DNA of 64,000 nt from Cryptomeria japonica (GCF_030272615.1 NC_081407.1:439485213-439549212); one strand, 5' to 3'. Counted from the first letter of the stretch, positions 35,309-47,547 are shown. Program-made: numbers and translations. The notes: generated by a model not told the origin, from the sequence alone.

Positions 35309-36995
35309 ATTGATGAATAATTTAGAGGAACAACAACAAACAAAGACACCCCAATATTTAAGACTGGATCATTCTGAAGATCAAATAATTGGAAACAAGT
35401 ATAAAGGAGTTATGACAAGAGGAAGATTGGAAAATGAAGAGGTATGTCTTATTTCTCAAACTGAACCATCATCTATTGATGAGGCATGTGAAGATAAATA
35501 TTGGATTATAGCTATGGAAAAAGAATTAGAACAAATTGAGAAGAATAACACTTGAACATAAGTTCCCCGGCCTAAAGATAAAAATGTAATTGGAATCAAA
35601 TGGGTATTCAGAAACAAACTTAATGAAGATGGTAAGGTTATTAGAAATAAAGCAAGACTATTGCGTAAGGGATATTCTTAGAAAGAAGGAATTGATTACA
35701 ATGAAACCTTTGCACCGGTAGCTAGAATTAAGGTAGTTAGATTATTTTTGGCTTTTGCAACACATAAGAACTACAAAGTATATCAAATAGATATTAAATG
35801 TGCATTTTTGAATGGAGATCTTGAAGAAAAAGTTTACATTGAACAACCTGATGGATTTTCTTTTATAGATAACAAAGATATGGTTTGTAGGTTAAGAAAA
35901 GCTTTGTATGGATTGAAACAAGCTCCAAGAGCTTGGTATGCAAGATTGGATAAGTATCTTTTGAAGATTGGTTTTTCTAAAGGTAATGCTAACGACAACT
36001 TATATTATAAAGTGACTAATGATGACATCTTGGTTATAGAAGTTTTTGTTGATGATATAATCTTTGGAGGAGAATATGGATTATGTAAAGAATTTTCTAT
36101 TAAAATGCAGCAAGAATTTGAAATGTCCATGATTGGAGAAATAAAATTTGTTTTAGGATTGCAGATTTCATAGACTAATAAAGGTATATTCTTGAGTCAA
36201 TCCAAGTACTTAAAGGAGTTACTAAAGAAATTTGGGATGGAGAACTCTAAACCGGTAAGCACACCTATGACTACAAATGACAAACTATCACTAAGGGATG
36301 AATCTACACCTGTTAATCCAACTAGATACAAATCTATGATAGGAGGTTTACTATATTTGACACAAACTAGACTTGATATTATGAATGCAGTATGTATTGT
36401 TTCAAGATTTTAGAGTAATCCTAGAGAAAATCATGAATCAATAAAAATGATTTTTCGGTACTTACAAGGCACTATAAATCTTGGATTATGGTATCCTAGA
36501 AATGAAAACTTTGAATTATGTGCATACACAAATGCAAATTGGGCAAGAGATATGGATGATAGAAAAAGCACCACCAGCGGTGCATTCTTTCTTGGAAGTA
36601 GACTAGTTTCTTGGTTGAGTAAGAAACAAAGTTGTACATCTTTATCAACAGTAGAATCAGAATATGTTGCAGCAGCAACTAACTGTACACAGGTACTATG
36701 GCTTAAGCAAATGTTGAAAGACATAAAGGTAAAATGCAAGGAACCTATTACTATCTATTGTGATAACATTACAGCAATTGATATATCTAAGAATCTGGTA
36801 TTACATTCTAAAACCAAACATGTTTCTATCAAACTGAATTTTCTAAGGGAAAATGTTGAAGCAAAAGAGATAAAACTGGTTTATGTGAATACTAAAGAGT
36901 ATATTGTAGATATCTTCACTAAACCTCTGCCTAAGGAGACTTTTGAATATCTCAGAGACCAGCTTGGGGTCATACCCCCACCGGTAGAGACTTAG
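35309..36995 (+). pseudogene. Element D reverse transcriptase-RNase H (Ty1/copia)
   Basis: The linker is about 45 codons shorter than in C, consistent with an internal deletion near 35320-35330. RT landmarks are [69 protein letters not shown] and VFVDDIIFGG near 36045 with both catalytic Asp present. RNase H has CAYTNANWARDMDDRKSTTSG, ESEYVAAATNCTQVLWLKQM, IYCDNITAIDISKN and VDIFTKPLPKETFEYLRDQL, with a natural stop at 36993. Stops at about 35554, 35560, 35680, 36171 and 36412 replace Trp, Leu or Gln positions. The 36447-36995 block is fully open. Confidence 0.93.
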
Positions 36996-37371
36996 GAAGT
37001 TGATGTTTGTCATCAACCGACAGAATTAACAGAGAAAGCTTTTACTCTGGCTTTGATGAGGAAGCTACTTCTCAGAGGGAGTAGTTGGTATAATTGATTG
37101 GTATTTTGTATATGAACTTGGCTTGGTAATAAATTTGGCATTTGATGTCAAAGGGGGAGAGATTGGTATGGAAAAACACAAGGAAAACACATGTTTCTCC
37201 CAGGGGGAGAGATTGTTATTTGGGAGAGATTATTACTCTCTGTATCTGTATTTTGATTTCTGGTTATGATCTCTTTTTGGGAGATTGTTGGTTTTTGGTA
37301 TTTGGCATTTCTATTTTGGCACTTTGATGGTTTTTCCATCTTGTGTTGCCATCAATGCCAAAGGGGGAGAT
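36996..37371 (+). other. 3' untranslated region and polypurine tracts of D
   Basis: It contains two or three GGGGGAGA-type purine tracts (37154-37162, 37203-37210 and 37363-37370). Only the last abuts the LTR and is preceded by the inverted-repeat arm at 37346-37361. C is truncated between the first and last of these. Confidence 0.75.
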
Positions 37372-38429
37372 TTTTGGCATTTTGGTATGGTTTTGTCATT
37401 GATGTCAACACCTACTAAACACTTATCAACTCTGGCACTTTGGAGAATCAGCAACATTCACCAGCAAGCAAGTGACTTATGCACAGTCACCGGTATCTAG
37501 TACATCGATAGGGTATAATGATCACTGACACTTGGAAGGATATGGAAAACACTTGGTTATGTTGAAGACATCATGTGGACACCTTGTCTTGGAGTGTTTT
37601 TTATTGGTATATTCGTATTTGCATATTTGTTGTTACCGGCAAATAGGTCCAAGTTACACCGACAGGTTTATCTTTTCCAGATCAACATGGCACGCTATGA
37701 AGATGACTTATTATTGTTGTAAATGCATTAAGCCGATATGGTGAATCAGTTATTGCATCGGGTATTAATTGATTTGTAAATTAATTTTATTGTATTATCC
37801 TTTAGAGCCGACCTACTAAAATTGGTCTTAGGTTATGGTATAAATGTAAGATCTTATTTGTAAGATCAAATGTGGAATGCGAAAAAGGATTGTGTGAAGG
37901 TATATGCGAGAATAAGCAGAGCTATACACGCAGACATCATTTGAAGGTTGAAGGAGGGTTTTTTTTGAAGACAATCAGAACTACACCAGTACTGAATCCA
38001 GCATATGAAGATGCTATTTTGAGCATTACATTCTTATTGGATTTAACATCCAATTGTAGTCAGTGTGACTCCTATTTTGTGATTGAGCAGTGAGCTCTAG
38101 GCACTTGGCCTTTCTGCATGTGTAGACCCCATTTGTATACACTTACTATCTACAATAGTATCATCTGATTGTGGGTAAGGTTTCCCATTGTGGTTTTTCC
38201 CCTTAAAAGATTTCCATGTACCAATATTGGTGTTATGTGTTGTGGATGACTTTGTCTTTTTGTTTCATACATTAATCCTTACTAGTATTGCAATTAATTG
38301 TTAAAGTTGTCCACCATATATTAGACTAGTTTACCGGTATTAAGCATTAAGTTGGTTAAGTTGTTCTTGGTTTGAATTTGTTGGACAACTAATTCACCCC
38401 CCCCTCTCAGTTGTCTCCAGGACCTAACA
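37372..38429 (+). repeat. 3' LTR of D (1,058 bp)
   Basis: It aligns end to end with 19835-20898. Its first bases read TTTTGG instead of TGTTGG, and the homopolymer is 8 C instead of 13. It ends CCTAACA followed by TSD CATAT. Confidence 0.93.
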
Positions 38430-38434
38430 CATAT

Positions 38435-39222
38435 ATCAACATATTCCATCTCTAAATGCTTCTAGTTATCATGCCTTATCAAAAGGTAATAAAATCAACA
38501 AATAATATCATAACCACAAAAACATTCACCACATGACACAAATATTTATACGTGGAAAACCCAAATAGGTGAAAAACATGGTGAGATGAGTATCACAAGA
38601 TAGCTATCTGAACTCTTTTGAAGTTTGCCCTATTAGGAGCCAAGCCTGTTAAGAACTAATCTTGTTAGGAATCACCTGGTTAAGGGGTTTACAAAATGGC
38701 TTGATAAAAAGAAAATACCCTGTTAGGAGTAACCTCCGTAGAGGATTTTAGAATCCAAGCTAATGGACCACCTTGTTAGAGGATTTAAGAAGTAACCAAG
38801 CTTGTTAGAGCTTACTCGGTTAGGATATTTCAATTCTGCTATAATTGTTAGAAAACAATAGGTTTTCTTGATCTATCTGAATAGCACTACATTTGCTTGA
38901 TTAGATCCTTTTAAGCTTCAATCTTCCTTTACTCAATCTACAGATCCATTCTCCAGTTAGGCAACCATACACTCAACTGATTTCAGCCAACTTTTCCAAC
39001 AAATTTACAAACAACTTCATCAACCTTAAATACAAATCAATTAGGTCGATAACACAACAAAAACCTAATTCTCTCATAGAGATTACAAACAAATCAGTTC
39101 AAGTGTGACCATTGTATTTGCATAGCAATCTATACACATTCTTCAAGAAATTTCCAGCCGCTCTAGGATCGCTGCTTCGTCGGACTTTGTAACTCATCAC
39201 GTGCTTTGCACTAGATGCAATC
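38435..39222 (-). repeat. 3' LTR of E, middle part
   Basis: It matches the 5' LTR of E at about 60710-61517 (Leu-poor, CTTGTTAGAGC/CCTGTTAGGA-rich text). It is bounded by D on the left and solo LTR K on the right, with target CAATC at 39218-39222. Confidence 0.92.
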
Positions 39223-40061
39223 TGTTAGATTTAATGATAGTTGCAAAGACACTGAGAAGTGGGGGTGAATCAGTGTCTAACCAGTTAGTGGAAACTTTAA
39301 ACTTATTTATATCTTTACAACCCAAAACAATGTACCGGTAAACAAGAAATAATGCAGTAAAGAGAAATAATAGAGACATCATAAATGCACACCATAACAC
39401 AGAACATTTTAATGAGGAAACCCGATGTGGGAAAATCCTCAGTGGGATTTCTGACCCACAATATTTACTCACTGGCCAATATGAATAAATACTACTTACA
39501 ATAGGGTCCTGCACATGCACGAAGGCCAACCTTCCTGGAGTGCACTGCTTAAAAGAGTCTCACTAAATACAATATGGATAATTAAATCCAATACAATGTA
39601 CTACTCAAAAATAGCATCTCTAATGCCTGGTTCATTACCGGTTTAAGCTCTGTCATATACCTTAACCAAAAACCTTTTGCTATCCAACAATAATATTCCG
39701 TCCTTCTTCCTTACAATTCCATTTCTATTCATTCCTATCCATTACATTACAAAAATGATCTATGAGATCTCATACATATATGAGTCTATTACAATACACC
39801 AAGTCGGCTTATAGATAATTAATTTTATTTACAATACAATTCCTATAAGAAAAACTTTATCGCATGTCGGCCTGAGTGCCGGTATACTTCATTTCTAGTG
39901 TAATTTGGATGCAAGTGAATATGCATGCCGTTATCGGTGCCTATCAGTGTATGATGCCTGTGATGTCAGTGTATGTGTAGAAACCTATTTCCGATTGGTT
40001 ACCAGTTGGTTTCCATCAATGACAACATCAACTATTCTCATTAGAGTGTAGAATGCCAACA
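39223..40061 (-). repeat. Solo LTR K (839 bp) of another copia-like family
   Basis: On the minus strand it starts TGTTGGCATTCTAC at 40061 and ends AAATCTAACA at 39223. The TSD is CAATC (39218-39222 and 40062-40066). It carries the GTGAATCAG/poly-G motif and the LTR box (GAGGATTTTCCC...GGGTTTCC, minus) near 39420-39455. No internal region is present, so it is a product of LTR-LTR recombination. Confidence 0.92.
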
Positions 40062-40066
40062 CAATC

Positions 40067-40457
40067 CACTTTGCTCATTCCCTAGACAATCAAACAAACA
40101 CGCCAAAACAATCTAAACTTATCCTCATACAATGATCACACGTGTCACCATCATTACCACTCATCATTAGATCTTAAACCAACAAACTTGATCGGTTAGG
40201 GTTTAACAAAAACAACAGGTAGGGTTTACCAGTTACATTGCATGGAAAGGGTTTAACCTTATACACCAGTTTACTAGTTTAACTCGCAAACTTATATACC
40301 GGTTTACAACATCTTCCTCAAAGATCTTCCTACCGGTTACAAGACAATATCAATAACAACAAAAATATTAGCAATATCATAAATACCATTACCAGTTCAA
40401 TTGACATCAATGACAACATAACATATCATTAATGCAATCTTCATGCAAATGCCAAAA
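40067..40457 (-). repeat. 3' LTR of E, proximal part
   Basis: It matches the 5' LTR of E at about 61518-61907. Its start reads TTTTGGCATTTGC on the minus strand, where TGTTGG is expected. The inverted-repeat arm is at 40401-40416. Confidence 0.92.
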
Positions 40458-40470
40458 ATCTCCCCCTTTG
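40458..40470 (-). other. Polypurine tract of E
   Basis: On the minus strand it reads CAAAGGGGGAGAT, directly 5' of the 3' LTR, with inverted-repeat arm 40468-40483. Confidence 0.85.
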
Positions 40471-40483
40471 GTATTGATGGCAA

Positions 40484-40792
40484 TACAAATAGCTGTTGTG
40501 ATTGGTGAATAGGAATCCTGGTTTACATTACCAAGTATTCACCATGCTTTGTATGTCTCAACCTGTCACTGGTTTCCCTTTGCCAGTCACATAATTCTTC
40601 TCCTAATCACATAATTCTTCTCCCCCTTTGACAACAATGCCAAATTGAAAGTAAAACATGTAATTGCAAATTTTCACTGTGCATCAACAACATACTACAA
40701 CTTGTTCTCCCTTTGTGGAATACATCCACTTCTTCATCAATCCTTCTAAGATTTTGCAAGTGATTTAGGGATTGATGCAATAAACATCATGC
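40484..40792 (-). other. 3' untranslated region of E
   Basis: Between the RNase H stop and the polypurine tract. It contains duplicated text (CACATAATTCTTCTCC at about 40590 and 40608). No gene is seen. Confidence 0.5.
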
Positions 40793-41323
40793 TCAACTAA
40801 ATTCATGAAGAAGGACAACCCCTAATTGTCTTCTAAGACACTCAAAAGTGGTCTTAGGCAGAGGTTTGGTAAAGACATCTGCAAGTTGCTCCTTGGTAGA
40901 AACATGCTCTAAGATAACATCTTTACTTTGAACTTTTCCCCTCAAAAAGTGATACATCAATTCAATGTGCTTGGTGTGAGCATGCAAAACAAGATTCTTA
41001 GAAATATTTATAGCACTTGTATTATCACATAAAATATTTATAGGTTATGAGATCTTCATCTTAAAACCTTCTAAAATGTGCCTCATCCAAATAGCCTGTG
41101 TGCAATTCATATAAGCTGCAACATACTCAGCTTCAGCAGTAGATTGTGAAGTACAACTCTGCTTCTTACTACTCTATGAAATAAGGCTTCCTCCTAGAAA
41201 GAATACTCCACCAGTAGTTCTTTATTGGTCATCAACATTTCGTACCCAATCAACATTTATGTATGCCTTCAAATCAAAGTTTCCTCCATATGGATACCAT
41301 TATCCATAGTCAACAGTACCTTT
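40793..41323 (-). pseudogene. Element E RNase H segment (Ty1/copia)
   Basis: Reading leftward from the F insertion: WYPYGGNFDLKAYINVDWVRNVDDQ, FFLGGSLIS, STAEAEYVAAYMNCTQAIW, ILCDNTSAINISKNLVLHAH, KHIELMYHFLRGKVQSKD and ADVFTKPLPKTTFECLRRQL to the stop at 40793. Several stops (near 41175, 41217, 41296) replace Trp, Gln or Leu positions. It is separated from the RT part at 48973-49488 by element F. Confidence 0.9.
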
Positions 41324-42516
41324 TGTTGGCATTTTGATGATGTTTTGATTGTCATTGATGGACACACACTTTCTTGATGTATGAGTTATGCTCAACCGGT
41401 ATTGTGTATTATTGAATGTATAGACTTTAGACTATCGATGTTTTGTAGAAAATGGTTTACCGGTCACAAGCAGTATGAAGACCCCAAGCGGTACGAGAAT
41501 CCCAAGTGGTCCAAGGAGCTCAAGTGGTATGAAGGACATAGCGGTAGTTAGCTTTTGATCGGAACACTACAATCTACCAGTCTTCATTTTTGACAACCAG
41601 TAATTGGTATATTGTATTAACCGATATTACTCTGTGATGAGTTACCAACTGGTATTACTCTATGATGAGTTACCAACCGATATTACTGTAATGTGTGATG
41701 AGTTATCATACACTGACACTTTGGTGGTGATTTTGTGCCATGTTACCAAATGTGTCCATATACACTATACCTAGGAACTTGTAGTCTAATTTTATTGGAC
41801 CGACATGAAATCAGTTTCCTTTATAAGGACATCATGTCTAGGGTTTGCATGTGAGATGTGTGATGTATGAGAGATAGAATAGAAAAGGTTATGTGCAATC
41901 ATCGTAGAGAAGATTAGGTCTGTGTGAAGAGACAAAGTGTGGAGATATTGAAGACTGAAGTAATGCTGAAATGCATTAACAATGAGTTGTCAAGGATCTA
42001 ACTAAGCATACTGTGCTATTGTCTAGATCATTCACTTATTGATTACTAATATCTTCGACAAGTCTGAAACCCTTAACTAGGTAGGCCTAGCAAAGCTTTT
42101 GTAAATCCTCAAACAAGGTGGTTCACAACTGTGGATTTGAAATCCTTTATCAAGGTAGTCTTTAATAGGACTTATCTCCTAATAGAGATCTAGATTCCTA
42201 ACAGGATCTGTTCTAGTGAAGAACATTGTATGACCTTAACCGGTTTGACCTTAACCAGTCTAGTTTCTATTCTATAGATAGTTACTTGTGAGTTTTTGCT
42301 CACCGTGGTTTTTCCCATTTGGGTTTCCACATCAAATATCTTGTGATATGGTGATTGTGCTCTTGTGGGTGAATGCTTTGTTTGCTATTTGGTTTGCATT
42401 TATCTTAACCAGTTTATTAATGAATTTGTTGTACCGGTTATCTGCTAAACTATTTAAAAGTTTGTTTATAGTATTTTTTGGTATACTAATTCACCCTCCC
42501 CTCTTAGTATTCATCA
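41324..42516 (+). repeat. 5' LTR of F (1,193 bp)
   Basis: It starts TGTTGGCATTTTGATGATG and ends TAGTATTCATCA. It contains the shared box CACCGTGGTTTTTCCC...GGGTTTCCACAT (42301-42331) and a C-rich run before CTCTTAG. Confidence 0.94.
41819..41828 (+). promoter_or_regulatory. TATA-like box in the F 5' LTR
   Basis: TTTATAAGGA, conserved in the 3' LTR at about 48270. Inferred core promoter from position and conservation. Confidence 0.5.
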
Positions 42517-42518
42517 AT

Positions 42519-42530
42519 TGGTATTAGAGC
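42519..42530 (+). other. Primer-binding site of F
   Basis: TGGTATTAGAGC, two bases after the LTR. It is identical to the site of E and one base from the initiator-Met consensus. Confidence 0.87.
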
Positions 42531-42566
42531 CAACCTTTTTCTAAGTCTAACCACTTGGAAGGAGAT

Positions 42567-43842
42567 ATGGGGGAATACAGTGTGAGGGAACTTACTCATC
42601 ATCTCACTTAGATTGAGAGAGCCTATGATGAACTCAAAGTCAAGTATAAAGCCTCTCTGGCCAAAAGAAGAGAGCATGCTGAAAAAACTGATGGAACTTA
42701 CTGAAAATAGCTCTTCTGATGAAGCTGACATGGATGCCCTAGTTGAAGAAGTTGAAAAAATGAATGAATCTAAAGCCAATCCATGAAAGGATTTGGAAGG
42801 ACTGACTATCAGAATGTGTCAAGATCTTGAGAATAGAAGGAAAGCTGAAGATCTAGTAAAAGACAAAGATCATGAGATCTCCAAGCTGAAGCAAGAAATC
42901 AGTACCCTTACCGCTCATCTCCAAGACAGTAAGGTGGAAAAAGAAGATATGCAAGGTGAAAAAAACATGGCTATTTCTAAGAATGCAACCTTGATGGAAT
43001 CCAATGCTACTATTTCCAAGGAACTTACTAAGTCAAAGGAGATACTTGCCAAATTCAATAAGACTACGGCTAAGCTAGAGCAAAAGCTAGAATCGGCAAA
43101 GCCAGTAAAGAATACCACTAGACTTGGTTTCTCTGGGTATGAGGAAGGTGAGACCTCTAGAACAAAAGCTAAAACATCAAAGAAGAAACCGACATCCAAG
43201 GATTAAGGTAAGAAAAAATTTAAACCTATTTGCTTTAATTGTCTCAAAGAAGGACATACAACCAATGTGTGTAGAAGCAAGGCCTACAACAATTTTCCTT
43301 ATTTTCAAAACAATATGCCTAGATCCAATAGATTCAATGGAAACTATTATGCATGCAACAAGTTTGGGCATAGAGCATTTGAATGCAGGTCTGTTTTGCA
43401 CAACACTGGGAGATATCCTCCAAGGACTCAAGGAGTTATCTCGAAACCTTCTGTGAACCTGAATCCCAACTGGTACAATACCTATGACCATCGGTCAGGT
43501 GGTTATCAAGTAGCTACTAGTTGGAGAGAAACTTGTTTGATCTGTCATGGTAGTGGTCACACTATTGCAACATGCAGAAGAAAGAATAGTAGTATGAATA
43601 ATGGACCATGGAGAACACTTGGAATGGTATGTTATCATTGCAACAAACCAGGACACACTGCCAGAACCTACAGACTGAGAAAGAACCTATCAAATGATAT
43701 ACCGATCACTCTAGAAGGGAAGATTGATGTTGAAACTGTTCAAATAGAAATGAATAAAACTTGGAAAAAGAAATTAGAAGAAGAGTCACAAGATGAACCA
43801 GTTTCTGTACCTAGTGTGGAAGTCTCTAAACTGATAAATTGA
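42567..43842 (+). pseudogene. F ORF1: coiled-coil protein with four CCHC-type zinc knuckles
   Basis: The probable start is the ATG at 42567 (MGEYSVRELTHHLT), 36 bp after the primer site. One frameshift lies near 42660 and in-frame stops at about 42597, 42784 and 43204. The first half is a Lys/Glu-rich heptad region (DKDHEISKLKQEISTLTAHL; ISKELTKSKEILAKFNKTTA), predicted coiled coil. The second half holds four zinc-knuckle units: CFNCLKEGHTTNVC (43231), a degenerate YYACNKFGHRAFEC (43344), CLICHGSGHTIATC (43534) and CYHCNKPGHTARTY (43630, last Cys changed). This is gag-like by its knuckles, but the UBN2 core seen in C, D and E gag is absent. A gag-derived RNA-binding role is inferred. Confidence 0.8.
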
Positions 43843-44277
43843 GCTTCAGAAAAGCATAGGGGGAACATATCGGTGAAATATTTTGAACCCCTAGTTTATA
43901 TCGGTAAAGACCTTAACCAGTATATGTTACCTATCAGTTGATAGAAGAATTGAAGCAGTAAAAGGAAAAATTAGGGTTTGTGCCCTAACAGTGATGCATT
44001 TATTATGGTTGGTGAGAGTTTGTTTAAAATGGTTTTCATCGTCATTTTCATTTATTTGTTCTCAAAAGAAGAATTTTTCAAGAGCAGAGCGACCAGAGCG
44101 ATTTGTCTAGCAGTTGATGAAATCTTGTGCGAAATCTTGCAACCATCTTCAAGCAATCAGTGAAGAACTCGAAGTGGTGAACTTGCAACTAAAGTGGTGT
44201 TTTGTGCTCGACATTGGAAAACCTAAATTCCAGTTTGTGAAGGTATTTTCCAAAATTCCTACTTATCATTTGATCAT
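43843..44277 (+). other. Inter-gene region of F
   Basis: About 430 bp between the two genes. A short open frame (43978-44163) and the stretch leading to the ATG at 44278 show no domain. It could hold a leader or a cryptic intron for ORF2 expression. Confidence 0.4.
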
Positions 44278-47200
44278 GGCTTCTGCATCACACTCTAGTT
44301 CTAGTGCACCTATAGATTCACCTAATTTTCTTCAAAAGAAAATGAAATACAATGCCCTATCTAAAATTCCTGCCAGAGTTATTGTCGAGGAAAACATTTC
44401 AGGGTATATAGACTGTAAATTGGAAGACCTAGGATCCCTAGTGATTCATTTCTATCTAAGTTTGTTCTGTGGGGATGACAAGAAGATCAACCCTGAGTAT
44501 AGTATCCTTGAAAAGATGAAACTGCACAATGTGATATATTTTCTAGAAGAGTTCACAGAAGAACATATTCACATCATCCTTAGCAGAGTGCATGGTGACA
44601 AGATGTATCTTGAGCGGACTCATGACATCACACCAGAAGCAATTTATGCCATCACCAGTTTCTGCAAAATTGGAGAGGTACCAGCTCTACAGAAGGTCAC
44701 CAAAACTAAAATGACAAAGCTCACTATTCTGTGAGTGATGAATAGGCAATGATCGTCAACACCATTAAAGAGGATCTAGTGAAATATGCTTGAATGGTGA
44801 TTGGTTACTGGATATTTTATGCTAGCAGAATGAATTCTGTCCCTACTGTTGCAGTGAATGCTGCTTACAGAATGATCAAGGAAGACACTACATTTGACCT
44901 ATGTACCTATCTACAGAAGCAATTGTTGTTGAATCTGAAGTCCATCAAACAAGACAATTCTCTGAGATTCAAGTTTGGACAACTTCTGGTCAGTTTATTC
45001 TTCTACTTTCAAGGCTATTTCCCTGGAGTAGGTGATGTTCAATGGTCTGTTGACCTACCGGTTTCCAGACAAATAAAGTAAAGTCTACAAGCAGTAGGAA
45101 TTGGATATCCTGAGGCTCTTAATAAGTATTTTGATGAATTCAAACAAAAGATGAGCCAGAGAATAAGGATATCTCGAGATATTGTGAAGATGTATGAAGA
45201 CGACATCTACTTCACAATAATGATAGATAATTGCATAATGGAAGCGGTAGAGTCGAGAAAGAAAGTAGTTGGACCTATGGGGTATGAAGTGGTGAATGAC
45301 CTATTGATCGGGTATGCCTCTACCCTACTTGCCTCACCATTGGATATAAAGAAAAAGAGAACTGGTACCTACTTGGAGAGGGTCACACCGGTTGAAGAAC
45401 CAAAATAGAAAAAGGGCAAAGTAGTGCCATCAATATCCACACCGGTTACCTTTGCCAGTCCGAAAGTGACCAAGCGGTCACCAGCTAAGAAGAAGCCTGA
45501 GATCATTCCAGCAAAGGTATTTGAGAGGAAGCGGAAATCCAAGACCCACTCACTGGAGTCAGAGGACACTGAATCGGAGATTAAAACAAAGAAGACAAGG
45601 CAATCAAGCAAGAAGGTGAAGTCTACCGGTAATGTACCTACAACTTCAGCACTGGTAAATATAGACATTTCCTCTTATAAGCAAATGACACATTGTCAAA
45701 GGACAATTAAGAACATTAGGAGGAAAGTGCTTGATGATTTAAAAGAATATTTTGATGATTTTAATGATAATGAGAAAGAAGAGGTAGAATAGGAAATCCT
45801 TAAATACTTATGTATTAATTATCAGTTGCCATCTTAGATTAGATCAGTTACACTAGATTCTTTGTATAATTCTTTAGATAATTAATGGCGCATTGCCATT
45901 GAAAGAGAATAGGAGATCGGGGAGAAAATTTTTGCACAGTACTTTCCTGATGCTTCAAATTCTGAATTATTTGAAATAATGGATAAGAACAAAGGCATCT
46001 TCTTCATGAGAAGGAGAAGACTCAGGATACTAGAAGGTAAAGCTTCTAAAGTGGAAAAGGACATACATATACATGTGAAAGCTGCTATCAAAATACATCA
46101 AGTATCTGAAGCCGCTAGGAAGGCTGAACAAGAACTTGACCTATCCTCAGGACAACTGGATGAGGTGTTTGACAGTCAAGGTGAAAGAGTGATAGAACAA
46201 CCTATTGATGTTGATGCATTAGATAATGAGGATGTCACTCTTGACAAAGAGAAAGAGAAAGAGAAATAGGACAAGGAAAAAGCTAAAAAAGAGAAATAGG
46301 ACAAAGAGAAAGCAGAGAAAGCACAAGAGGAAGACAAGAGAAAAGAGGAAGAGAAGAAGAGAGAAGAAGATAAGAGAAAAGAAGAAGAGAAGAAGAGAGA
46401 AGAAGAGAAGAGAAAAGAAGAAGAGAAGAAGAAAGAAGAAGAGAAGAGAAAAGAAGAAGAGAAGAAGAAAGAAGAAGACAAGAGGAAGGAAGAAGCAAGG
46501 AAGGAGGAAGAGAAGAAAAAGCAGGAAGAGGACAAGAAGAAGGAAGAACTGAAGAAGAAACAAGAAGAGGAGCAAAAGAAGAAAGAAGAGGATATGAAAA
46601 GAGCAGAAGAGGAGAAGGAAGCAGAGAAGAGGAAACATGTAGAGATCCAAACCGAAGAAGGAGGGCAGACTCCTAAGGCAACTGGTGATCAAACCAAACA
46701 GGTTGATACCACTAGTCCTATTGATCTAACTCTTGCAAGTCTGACTCAATCCCAAGATGAGTCTGAACTACTGCAAAGCATGAAACTTGCACAGGAGAGA
46801 CTAGAAGAATTATGAAGGAAGAAAGAATAGGTTGTCATACAAATTGCAGTTGACACCCTTACTAGTCTGATTCCCGATACTAACCTCCCCAGTACCGATT
46901 CCTCTCTATCCAAGCTCAAAATTTTTTGTACTATAGTGGAGGACCAGGTACAATGCTTGGAAGATGTTGGTGAAGCAACTGCAAAGAAGAACCATGAAGT
47001 GGCACTCAATGTTCCCTTAGTCAAGCAAATGAATGAACTGAGGACACAACTACTAAAGCAATAGAAAGATATCAATGTTTCTATGGGTGAGGGTAAATTA
47101 CTTTTGAGTAAAATCTGCCAACCCCATCTATTTTATGAAGATGTGCTTAAACAGAAAGATAAACTCCAATCAGAGTTACAGGAATATATTAGCAATTTCA

Positions 47201-47547
47201 AGATTCCATATGATTCATTCACTACCTTTGGACAAACCTCTCATCATTATCAACATCAGACTGCCAAGATGGACTTAGAGATCAGCAACCGGTCTAAAGA
47301 TTTGCAGGAGCTTCAACTGCTTCTATTGCCAAGACTGCAGATTCTTCAGAAATGTTTTCTCAACCTGGAAGCTATCACGGTAACTCAAGAGATGAGTACC
47401 ATTGATGCAATGGAAGAACTGGTATTCCAGATGAAGACTGAAAGTGAGGTTGCTACCTCATTACTTGAGTCATGGACATTGGCCATGAAAACTTTTATGC
47501 AGGACTTCAAATCTGTTTTTGAGAAATTTCATTCCTTATTGTCATGA
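44278..47547 (+). pseudogene. F ORF2: large protein of unknown family with KE-rich helical centre
   Basis: The start chosen is the ATG at 44278 (MASASHSSSSAPIDSPN), preceded by stop-free sequence from 44114. One frameshift near 44735 moves it to the frame that then runs to the stop at 47545, with about a dozen stops. Domains by eye: an N-terminal globular region of about 400 residues (LGSLVIHFYLSLFCGDDKK; MVIGYWIFYASRMNSVPTVA; FGQLLVSLFFYFQGYFPGVG); a basic Ser/Lys/Thr region (45424-45660); a Lys/Glu/Arg repeat (46230-46640) expected to form a long charged helix; and a C-terminal helical region (LLSKICQPHLFYEDVLKQKD; LLESWTLAMKTFMQDF). I recognise no known family and see no RT, integrase or protease motif. 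Conservation of one frame over 2.8 kb shows it was once a coding gene. Confidence 0.75.

Larger units (their letters stand above)
19835..38429 (+). mobile_element. Element D: Ty1/copia, same family as C, carrying gypsy element I
   Basis: LTRs at 19835-20898 and 37372-38429. The TSD is CATAT (19830-19834 and 38430-38434). Gag starts at 20955 and is interrupted at 21684 by element I, resuming at 33734; pol ends at 36995. It inserted into the 3' LTR of E. Without I it is about 6.5 kb. Confidence 0.93.

Noticed and set aside
46176-46692. Minus-strand Ser/Phe/Leu-rich frames
   Set aside because: They are antisense shadows of the Lys/Glu repeat of F ORF2, whose frame is supported over 2.8 kb on the plus strand.
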